DNA from: Endotrypanum monterogeii | Taxonomy: Eukaryota; Euglenozoa; Kinetoplastea; Trypanosomatida; Trypanosomatidae | DNA: 23,669 bases | Assembly (NCBI GenBank): GCA_000333855.2 | Contig: CM007336.1 | Coordinates: 627,125-650,793 of the forward strand | Reading direction: 5' to 3' | Shown here: piece after piece, positions 16,397-23,669 of the stretch | Layout: the number at the start of each line of letters is the position of its first letter | Numbering within the stretch: position 1 is the first letter of the stretch | Notes under the pieces: model-generated | What the model was told of the DNA's origin: nothing | The model's database searches: none | The model's input: only the letters and a program-made list of their open reading frames with translations | Made by a program: the position numbers and the translations under genes

Positions 16397-16679
16397 GGAC
16401 CACGGCACGGGTATGCGTCACTCCACGTGAAAAAGAACAACAAAATAAAGCATATTTGCGACAAGGTGATCCCCTCTAGTGTTGTGGGTGTCTCATTGCG
16501 GCTTACTGTTGGCGATGAATATCATTTCTGCGAGGGTGTGTTTGGATGCTTCCCGGGTACCCCCTCCACCCCGCCATCCATCCCATGCGTCATCGCGTTT
16601 TTATCTCGGTATGAAATGTCTACTGCCCATCTTTTTTTTCCCCTTGGTCTCTCTGTAGTTTATTGCTTTCTCCACATAT

Positions 16680-16730
16680 ACATACACACACACACATATA
16701 TATATTTATATATATATATATATATATACA
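16680..16730. repeat. Compound (CA)n-(AT)n microsatellite
   Basis: A short CA run leads directly into AT repeats with a TTT interruption. Read directly from the sequence. Confidence 0.9.
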
Positions 16731-17429
16731 CATTTTAGAACACGGACACCCCACCCCACACGGTAACATTTTACGCATCTACGGTCAGCGTTTTCTTCAC
16801 TTGTATCTCCGCCTATTGCTCTGCGTTCTCTTCCCACAGTGAAAGAGGTGATACTTTTTTTTTTTTAGAGTGTGTGTGTGTGTCTGTGTGTTTTGGTATG
16901 TTTTCTGTTGGACCCTCTTTTATTTTGCTATATAATTTGAAAAGACATTTCTAGTTTGTTCAATAGAAAAATACGTCTTGTGCCTCCTCTCTTACATCAG
17001 CTGTGCACTTGTGATTTGATCGCCTATCAAAGCAGCCATCAGATTAGGTCGTGGATTTGCACATCCATTCCACGTGTGACCTTCCGGCTCCACCCCATAG
17101 ATGGTGTGCGCTACAGCCAGTCTTTTAATTTTTTTCTTGCCGTCTAGTCCGTAGGCTCACTCAGTCTGTTTGCATTTATCGGTTTTTTTCTGTACCTTCC
17201 TCTCCCCCGCAATTTTATTGTGCTGTTGCTAGGTTCCTCACTACTCCATCGTGCCGCGTCTTCCATTTTCTCGCTTGTTCATCTTGCCGTTTCCACTGGG
17301 GTTTGGCAAAAATTCTTTCCCCTTTTTTTCTCTCGCTGTCGTCTTTCGCATTAATTTCGCCACGTTCTTCTCGAGTTGCTGCGCTCGATCTTCTCATTGT
17401 TAGGTTTCCTTCTCATTGGCGCTAAGAAC

Positions 17430-17464
17430 AGTTTTTTTTTTCTTTTCTCTCAACCTTTGACCAG
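17430..17464 (+). promoter_or_regulatory. Predicted spliced-leader acceptor, very short leader
   Basis: A T/TC tract at about 17432-17450 is followed by the first AG at 17463-17464. ATG 17472 is only 7 nt further on, the same spacing as for the 4610 gene. An alternative AG at 17402-17403 follows another pyrimidine tract and would give a leader of about 69 nt. Confidence 0.5.
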
Positions 17465-17471
17465 CAAAGCC

Positions 17472-20400
17472 ATGAGGCGAGCGTCGAGCGCTACACCACT
17501 GCGGCGTACAGCGGTGGAGGGGATCAGGGGTAATGACTTGTCGCACAAATCTGTGCCTCGTCCCACTCCCCACGATCGCTCTCCCGCGCCACATGAGCAG
17601 CGTTGGGCAACCGACTGTCAACTTGCGATCTGCAGGAACCCATCGTTTCCGATCCAGCAGACGGCCCCCAAGCCGTACCTGGCTGCCTGCGCTGAGATCA
17701 CGCCGAGCGGGCGCGACTGGAATGCCGAATTTCAGCTGGCTTGGGAGATGGGTAGTCACAGCGTGGAGCAGGCAGATCTGCGGATGCGCACCCTCTATCA
17801 GATCGAGAGGGAATTCGAAGAGGCGGCGGCAGGTACCGTTGTGAAGATTGTGCGACTGGAGAAAAGCATGCCGACTGAGTTGCTCAATTTCGTGCAATGC
17901 TTCCGAGTGCACAACATTTTTTTTAGAATTTTGCCAGATAGTCGCTCTGGCAGAAATTACATCGCCTCCTTACGTGGGATTCTGCAAAGCAACAGCAGTC
18001 TTCTCTCTGTGCCACTCTCGACGATGTTCTACTACCGAGGCATGCCCGTGTTGGCCCAGGCTTTGGTGCCCATGACTACGCAGCCGAAGCGACTGTACGG
18101 GTCAAACTCCTCCAACGATGTCGAGGTCGAGGCGGAGCTCACATTCATTGCGGAAGCGCTCCACATACCGCTCCCTGATAGCAGCATGGAGGTCTATGAG
18201 GCATTAGATGGGCGATACTATGCTACCAATTCCAACGCGACGCTGACACCCTTGTTCGTGAATGACACGATTATGAAGCGGCAGGAGATGCTGCGAGTGT
18301 GCCCACACGTGGTGGAGGGTGCCATCAACACGATGGAGGTGGTGAATGACGAGACTCTGCAGGAAGCCGTTCTGCAGGCTTGCTCTAGCCCCGCTGCTGA
18401 ATCTGTGTCTCCCACTCTCACTCAGGTATGCGAAACTCTTCATGCCCGTGGTGTCAACTTGTGTCTACTCAAGCAGGTGGCGCGTCGCCTGCTGTCTTCC
18501 TCCAACTTCGATGCACGTGCGGTGAAGCAAGCGGTGCGCCTCCTTGCCTGCGAGATGCTCTGCCGCACACTGAAGCAAGAGTTCTACATCGAAATTCAGG
18601 GTAAGCGTACCGCGTACGACGAACTTTTCTTATCGCGTACGCTGTCTAAGTATTTCGCATTAGTGTTCGCACCCGCACCGCAGTTTCGGGTCCAATTTCT
18701 GGATGTAGTGTCCAAGAAGTACGGTGTCACCAGCGAGGATGATGATATCATCGAACTACTCATCTCCTTCAGGGCAGAGTGGAAGTCGCTCATTGTAGAC
18801 CGCGTCTGCCACCTACTCGGTGCCACGATCCGAAAAGAGAGCGGTGCTGTTCAGGTGACGTGGAGACCCTTTGCCAACTCATCTGTAATACCCCCACTAG
18901 TAGACCCCGCAGTTGCGATACAACTAGCAGCCATGTACACCCGCGTGCGCACTGATTCACCACACTGGTACGCGTTTTGCTTGCCTCTGAAGTGGAAGGT
19001 GGCTTGCTGGCAACACAACTTCTCTGAGGCTCTTAATCTTGTGTGTGAGGATGCTATCGCTCAGCAAGAGCGCACCGGACCGCTTCAGCTCATCCGCTTG
19101 ATGATGGAGCGGTCGGTTTGTCTCGTGTCCTTCCAAACACGTAACAGGGCGTGCATCCAGGATGGGCGGTCCCGGTTTCCCAAAGTGTTGGCAGGGTACG
19201 AAGACTGGGCCAGCCTCAGGACCCAGGGACGCCACTGCATCGAGTATGGATTTTGGCTCATCGATGTGGCAGAGATGCTCAGAGACTCACCGGCAGATTT
19301 GCGAAGTTGCGTTGAGGAGGCTCTGCACTATTTTTACTGCGCTATCGAGCGCATGCCAGATTATCTGCGCAGCGAACACGGTGCGTGGTTGCACCTACAA
19401 CCGTACATGGGCTTACTGCGCTGCAAGAAGCTGCTACCCTCATGCTCCGTCGATACACAGGCTCTCGTGCGGCATTCGGTGGAGCTGAGCAAGGTGGGCT
19501 GGGCCTCCGATTTCTTCATCGACTATTTGAGGGAGCTGGGCCACCAGCTGGTATACGAGGGAAGCTTTGCGGATGCAATTCAGGTCTCGCTCACAGTGGT
19601 TTGGCTCGCAAAAAAGAAGCCGACCTTCACGGCGGATCTGCACAAGCTGCTAATAGACGCCGCCCATGTTTACCAATTATGGGATCTTCGCACGTACGTC
19701 AAGGCGTGCCTCGAGCTAGTGAACGAAGCTGCTCGCTACGCCGCCAAATACGACGGCGTTGAAAGCTGTGAATACGGCGCCGTCCTTAACTTTCGTTGTG
19801 GCATAGAAATAGAGCTTGGGTGGCTCGATCACGCGGAGGAGACGCTGCGCGCCGCCGGTGCCGCGCTGGACGCCGCAAATGTGCCACACGGACATCCCGA
19901 CTATGTCGCCTACTTGCGCAACGTAGAGATGCTATCGCAGCGGCGGCACCCAAGCCAGCCACGAGCAACTCCTCGCGCCGCTTTTTTGCGCCGCTTTCCT
20001 TTTCTGGAATCAGCGTACGATGGCGTTCCTTGGGACGATATTCGTCCCCTCCAAGATGGCCGCTTCGCAGAACTGGCGCGCAATCGTGCGCGGGAGGCCG
20101 ATGAAACAAATGAGGCGTACTGTCTGGAGGCTGACATGAAGAAGAGGGTTGGGGAACTCTTCCGCGACCTCTTGTCGGGTGCAACGCTCAAGCAGTACCC
20201 ATTCCTGCCTGCGCAGCTCGAAGGGGTGTACGTGGAAAGTCTCTTGCTCATGTATGATCGAGTATTCCTCGAGTTGGCGGCGCAATGGCACCGGTTGCCG
20301 TCGGCATCTCCAGATCGACACGTGCAAGAGCGCCTCATACTCGGATACGTATCAGTCAAGGCTTGTCGCACAGCAGGCCGCCGCGCCTATGAGAGTGGCA

Positions 20401-23400
20401 TGGAGGACAGGTTTCTAGATCTTTTCGGGTCCTCTGTGGATATCTTGCTCCCCGTAGATTTTTCTGAGGTAGTGGAGGACGCTGAGGTGCAATCGCTGTT
20501 GCATGAGTACGAACGGTTGAGGTTACGCCGCGCCTCTGCGGCAGAGCTGAGAGATGTAGAGGCTCGTATTGGCAGCCTCGTAGACGCTTTTGAGTCGGAG
20601 CAGTGGAGTTGGCGCCAATCAATTTCTGCATGGGTGCCAGATGAATTGCTGCATTCCTGCTTTCTGCGAGACTTGTCTCTCGATGGTCAACTGCGCGATT
20701 TATTGACCCTGTGCCAACACGCCGCTCATTCCGCAGAGAGCGTGATGTCACCTGATATTCTAGAAGCCAGCATCGCTGCACTGTGTATGTCCATCTGGGA
20801 GCGCGGGCAGCTTTATCGTCTATACTGTCGCTCTGAATCTCACGAGTTGCAGCAGCGTTACCGTTTGTCGTCACCCTATTTGTATTTGCAGCCCCTCAAC
20901 GCCCTCTTCGAAGATCTACTCGAGCCATGGAGCGCTAGTCTACACACTTCCATTGATCCGGACGATCGAGATCGCGTGGTTGCAGCCGTCCACCGCCGTG
21001 GAAAGCAGAGCACCGACGCTGATTTCCTTGAGCAATGGTATCCGTGCCTCCGTGCGGCGCAGCTCCCCGCATGGATGCTGGCGGGTCTCCCCCATCGCTT
21101 TGACACCGCATATCAACGCGAACAGTTGCGGTTGGGAAAGAGTGATGGCAGCAATCGAGCTGCAGTGTTGACACGCCTTTGCCTGTATTTGACATTTCTG
21201 GAGAGCCGTGCCCACAGGGCTCGCATGGCCGTGATGCGTGCCCGCATCCGGGCTGAGGCAATGTACCCATTTTTGAGCTCGCGCTATCACGGGGTGCATC
21301 TCTTGGATTTGGCGTTGGATGAAGACCGTATTTTTTGCGACTACTATGCGAAATACACAACATTTTCCACCGAGCCGAGAGCACGAGCATCCGAGTTGAG
21401 ATATTGCGAGGAGTGTATGCGTGCAAGGGCGAATGTTCTGGCGGAGCACGTACGCGAGCAGGAAGGGGCGCTCCAGCAGCGCTTTGGCGTTTTTCTACGA
21501 AGCGACGACGCTCCTCCGCTGTGGTCGATTACGTTCATCGAGTACACTCCACGTATTCTTGAGTGTGAGGAGTATTATCTTGCCCACACGGTGGGGGTGT
21601 TGGGGTCACAATCAGCTCAAGAATCCTTACGCTGTGCTCACGAGGTGCGCAGTTACATACGAAATTTGTCCCAGGACCAGTTCCAACGCCGCCTGCTGCG
21701 TGGCAGCCACGAGGAGGATATCGCTGAGCGGTATCCGTTTCTTTCTCTGATGCCTCTCGGTTCCATTCCACTGTCCATGCTTCCCTTCGAGTCCCATCAG
21801 GAGTTTCGTGCATTGCATGCAACTCTATTTTCGCCGCTACCAACAATAGACAGCAAGAGAGGCATGAACGCAGAGGACGGATCACCAGCCACACCGGTGC
21901 TACCTCTGCCGCTTTGCAGCTCGCTTCGCGCGTACCAGCGGGGCACCGTTATGATCAAGGCATCGGAATTGGTTAACATTGTGGAAAGAATGGCTCAAAA
22001 GGAAACTCGCGCTCGGCAGCGACTGCAGCGCGCACTTCCCGGTATTCCGCATCTTATTCTCGGGATACCAACGACACAGTTAGTGCTTCCCCCTGACTTC
22101 GACCAGCTGTGGTCCCAAGCGACGAAGGAGGAGCTCAAAGGCCCTGCCACAGCAAGTGTGTTCTCGGTACTGGTTCAGTGCGCAATGTCGGCGCGTGCCC
22201 TCAGGCTGGCAAGACAATACCTCGACGAGTTGATTCTCACCTCTCAGCCGTTTCTTCTTTATACCACGCGTCAGTGCGTCTCCCTGCGTCATCTCTCTCT
22301 CCGTGCAGATGAGAGTTACACCGCACTGCACAATGAATACATTGCTTTGTTAGAGCATAGCCCACCAGCATCCCTCGACTGCTCTCTCTATCGTGTACGT
22401 CTACGCGCACGTGCTGATCAGCTCGCGGTCCAGGCGACTAGTCAATGGGACCGCCTCCTGCGGGAATTCCAGCACCCCCCTGCGTTGAGCGAGGATCAGC
22501 TCGTCTATCTACAGGAGCATCCAGAGATGCTTCGCAGCGCACACCGAGCGACAAACGGTCAAATAGATCCTGCGGCAGCTCAGACGGTACTGGACACTCT
22601 CGAAACACGAGAAAACAAAGAAAGCAAGCGTGCCATCGATAACAGACAACTGCAGGCAGATCTACCTTTCCTACCGCCCACCGTCCATCCTAAGCATCTG
22701 CTCGCAGATCCTACTTTCCGCAAACTGCACAAAAACGTGCAGAGATCCAGGAGAAAAGCGTCCCTTCAAGATAGCGAGATTGCAACCGCTGAAGATGCTC
22801 TACGAGATTACACACTGACACTCACCCACCCCCAGAACTCCCCTCTTGCCGACACCGAACCCATCACTCTGACACCTAAAAGTGTTCCGCTTGATACTGC
22901 CCGATCACTTCACGACCTCGGTGATGACTCAGCAAGAAGTGCGCCATCTCGGCACCCATCGCAGTTACCGAGCACAAGAAGTCAACCGGAGGCGCTGCTT
23001 GCTGACGAGGCGTTTCAGGAGCTGGCGGCTGAGCACGCGGAGCTGATGGGCGACTCGGAGGGCAACGCCGACGCGCTGCGCGCCGTGGAGGCGGAGATGA
23101 ACGCGCGCGGCGTCGCTGTCGCAGAGGCACTGCGCCGCGCGTCGCTTGTGAACGAGCTGGCGTCGCGGTACCCGTTTGTGCAGCTGCAGGAGGAGGCGGG
23201 GTGGCCGGAGGCGCTGCTTGGTGACGAGGCGTTTCAGCAGCTGGCGGCGCAGCACGCGGAGCTGATGCGCGACCCGGAGGGCAACGCCGACGCGCTGCGG
23301 TCCGTGGAGGCGGAGATGAACGCGCGCGGCGTCGCTGTCGCAGAGGCACTGCGCCGCGCGTCGCTTGCGAACGAGCTGGCGTCGCGGTACCCGTTTGTGC

Positions 23401-23669
23401 AGCTGCAGGAGGAGGCGGGGTGGCCGGAGGCGCTGCTTGGTGACGAGGCGTTTCAGCAGCTGGCGGCTGAGCACGCGGAGCTGATGCGCGACCCGGAGGG
23501 CAACGCCGACGCGCTGCGGTCCGTGGAGGCGGAGATGAACGCGCGCGGCGTCGCTGTCGCAGAGGCACTGCGCCGCGCGTCGCTTGCGAACGAGCTGGCG
23601 TCGCGGTACCCGTTTGTGCAGCTGCAGGAGGAGGCGGGGTGGCCGGAGGCGCTGCTTGGTGACGAGGCG
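17472..23669 (+). CDS. Giant CLU-like protein with repeat tail (3' partial)
   Basis: The frame is open without a stop for 2066 codons to the window edge, so the gene is incomplete. The ATG at 17472 is the first after the predicted acceptor. Residues 1-75 are basic and Pro-rich. D-W-N-A-E-F-Q starts at 82; the CLU-like core includes N-I-F-F-R-I-L-P-D (about 153), L-Y-G-S (208-211), D-G-R-Y-Y (246-250), L-H-A-R-G-V-N-L-C-L-L (323-333) and E-M-L-C-R-T near 357. TPR-like helices span about 510-790. From about 840 diverged repeats of roughly 70-75 residues appear, each opening (R/Q/M)-(F/Y)-P-F-L (near 840, 903, 1258 and 1420). A Ser/Thr/Pro-rich linker (about 1690-1838) leads into a nearly identical 73-residue repeat array from 1839. 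It is closely related to the 12400 gene, which lacks the tail. Giant repeat proteins of this style are typical of trypanosomatids and often cytoskeletal; that role is inference. Confidence 0.8.
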   Translation, partial: MRRASSATPLRRTAVEGIRGNDLSHKSVPRPTPHDRSPAPHEQRWATDCQLAICRNPSFPIQQTAPKPYLAACAEITPSGRDWNAEFQLAWEMGSHSVEQADLRMRTLYQIEREFEEAAAGTVVKIVRLEKSMPTELLNFVQCFRVHNIFFRILPDSRSGRNYIASLRGILQSNSSLLSVPLSTMFYYRGMPVLAQALVPMTTQPKRLYGSNSSNDVEVEAELTFIAEALHIPLPDSSMEVYEALDGRYYATNSNATLTPLFVNDTIMKRQEMLRVCPHVVEGAINTMEVVNDETLQEAVLQACSSPAAESVSPTLTQVCETLHARGVNLCLLKQVARRLLSSSNFDARAVKQAVRLLACEMLCRTLKQEFYIEIQGKRTAYDELFLSRTLSKYFALVFAPAPQFRVQFLDVVSKKYGVTSEDDDIIELLISFRAEWKSLIVDRVCHLLGATIRKESGAVQVTWRPFANSSVIPPLVDPAVAIQLAAMYTRVRTDSPHWYAFCLPLKWKVACWQHNFSEALNLVCEDAIAQQERTGPLQLIRLMMERSVCLVSFQTRNRACIQDGRSRFPKVLAGYEDWASLRTQGRHCIEYGFWLIDVAEMLRDSPADLRSCVEEALHYFYCAIERMPDYLRSEHGAWLHLQPYMGLLRCKKLLPSCSVDTQALVRHSVELSKVGWASDFFIDYLRELGHQLVYEGSFADAIQVSLTVVWLAKKKPTFTADLHKLLIDAAHVYQLWDLRTYVKACLELVNEAARYAAKYDGVESCEYGAVLNFRCGIEIELGWLDHAEETLRAAGAALDAANVPHGHPDYVAYLRNVEMLSQRRHPSQPRATPRAAFLRRFPFLESAYDGVPWDDIRPLQDGRFAELARNRAREADETNEAYCLEADMKKRVGELFRDLLSGATLKQYPFLPAQLEGVYVESLLLMYDRVFLELAAQWHRLPSASPDRHVQERLILGYVSVKACRTAGRRAYESGMEDRFLDLFGSSVDILLPVDFSEVVEDAEVQSLLHEYERLRLRRASAAELRDVEARIGSLVDAFESEQWSWRQSISAWVPDELLHSCFLRDLSLDGQLRDLLTLCQHAAHSAESVMSPDILEASIAALCMSIWERGQLYRLYCRSESHELQQRYRLSSPYLYLQPLNALFEDLLEPWSASLHTSIDPDDRDRVVAAVHRRGKQSTDADFLEQWYPCLRAAQLPAWMLAGLPHRFDTAYQREQLRLGKSDGSNRAAVLTRLCLYLTFLESRAHRARMAVMRARIRAEAMYPFLSSRYHGVHLLDLALDEDRIFCDYYAKYTTFSTEPRARASELRYCEECMRARANVLAEHVREQEGALQQRFGVFLRSDDAPPLWSITFIEYTPRILECEEYYLAHTVGVLGSQSAQESLRCAHEVRSYIRNLSQDQFQRRLLRGSHEEDIAERYPFLSLMPLGSIPLSMLPFESHQEFRALHATLFSPLPTIDSKRGMNAEDGSPATPVLPLPLCSSLRAYQRGTVMIKASELVNIVERMAQKETRARQRLQRALPGIPHLILGIPTTQLVLPPDFDQLWSQATKEELKGPATASVFSVLVQCAMSARALRLARQYLDELILTSQPFLLYTTRQCVSLRHLSLRADESYTALHNEYIALLEHSPPASLDCSLYRVRLRARADQLAVQATSQWDRLLREFQHPPALSEDQLVYLQEHPEMLRSAHRATNGQIDPAAAQTVLDTLETRENKESKRAIDNRQLQADLPFLPPTVHPKHLLADPTFRKLHKNVQRSRRKASLQDSEIATAEDALRDYTLTLTHPQNSPLADTEPITLTPKSVPLDTARSLHDLGDDSARSAPSRHPSQLPSTRSQPEALLADEAFQELAAEHAELMGDSEGNADALRAVEAEMNARGVAVAEALRRASLVNELASRYPFVQLQEEAGWPEALLGDEAFQQLAAQHAELMRDPEGNADALRSVEAEMNARGVAVAEALRRASLANELASRYPFVQLQEEAGWPEALLGDEAFQQLAAEHAELMRDPEGNADALRSVEAEMNARGVAVAEALRRASLANELASRYPFVQLQEEAGWPEALLGDEA
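22986..23669 (+). repeat. In-frame 219-bp (73-residue) tandem repeat array, truncated by window
   Basis: Units begin at 22986, 23205, 23424 and 23643, each with codons for P-E-A-L-L, exactly 219 bases apart. Three full units and 27 bases of a fourth are present. Units 2 and 3 differ by only a few bases. Unit 1 has more changes (A-D for G-D, E-L for Q-L, G-D-S for R-D-P, A-V for S-V, V-N for A-N). Each unit contains P-E-A-L-L-G-D-E-A-F, H-A-E-L-M-R-D-P-E-G-N-A-D-A-L, N-A-R-G-V-A-V-A-E-A-L and S-R-Y-P-F-V. The array is much richer in G+C than the rest of the gene. Confidence 0.95.

Larger units (their letters stand above)
14473..17471. other. 3-kb spacer before the repeat-tailed CLU-like gene
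   Basis: No gene is supported across this stretch. It contains T runs, a trinucleotide ATT-rich tract (14797-14881), a three-fold GGGTGC repeat (15053-15070), a GT run (15363-15396), a more complex segment (about 15015-15900) with open but unrecognised frames on both strands, a G-rich tract (16366-16396), CA/AT runs (16684-16730) and a pyrimidine-rich acceptor region (17160-17464). Confidence 0.65.

Noticed and set aside
22876..23568. 230-codon open frame on the minus strand, Pro/Arg/Ala-rich and internally repetitive
   Set aside because: It is the shadow of the 219-bp repeat array. The period is divisible by three and GC-rich, so opposite frames stay open.
22986..23669. CRISPR-like array
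   Set aside because: Units are 219 bp, directly contiguous without unique spacers, and continue an open reading frame of a eukaryotic gene.

Overview
This is a eukaryotic nuclear segment from a kinetoplastid, most likely a Leishmania-type trypanosomatid. Every convincing coding region is intronless and on the + strand. Genes are separated by 0.8-3 kb of pyrimidine-tract and microsatellite-rich sequence containing (AT)n, (GT)n and (CA)n. Each start codon lies downstream of a polypyrimidine tract and an AG, as expected for spliced-leader trans-splicing of a polycistronic transcript. No bacterial-type operons, tRNAs, rRNAs or CRISPR arrays were seen. The genus call is inference from architecture and composition, not from a database match.

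Layout: (1) 1-985, intergenic DNA with an AT microsatellite. (2) 986-2338, a WD40 protein resembling WDR18/Ipi3 of the Rix1 60S-maturation complex. (3) 3127-3846, a short protein matching only the C-terminal half of splicing factor Prp31 (Nop domain plus the basic Prp31 C-terminal segment). (4) 4610-10060, a 1816-residue protein with a CLU-like core, TPR-like helices, IQ motifs, a second degenerate CLU-like core, more TPR-like helices and a basic C-terminus. (5) 10061-12399, non-coding, with a 73-N assembly gap whose two flanks are overlapping copies of the same sequence. (6) 12400-14472, a compact 690-residue CLU-like protein. (7) 14473-17471, 3 kb of non-coding DNA with low-complexity tracts, a G-quadruplex candidate and an unexplained, possibly degenerate, segment. 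(8) 17472 to the window end, a CLU-like module continuing into a long tail. That tail carries diverged 'YPFL'-type repeats and then a nearly identical 219-bp (73-residue) tandem array that runs off the window.

The main discovery candidate is the head-to-tail cluster of three related CLU-like genes (4610-10060, 12400-14472, 17472-end), each with a different architecture. They share a DWN/NWN entry motif, a central block with a D-G-R-x-Y-type signature (degenerate in the first gene), a G-V-N-hydrophobic-L-L motif followed by an E-(M/I)-x-x-R-(T/A) helix, and TPR-like helices. This order resembles CLU/TIF31 (clustered mitochondria) proteins. The first gene adds calmodulin-binding-type IQ motifs and a second core. 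The second is close to a minimal module. The third carries a giant repeat tail. Their cellular role cannot be read from sequence; a scaffold or cytoskeleton-linked role is inference only.
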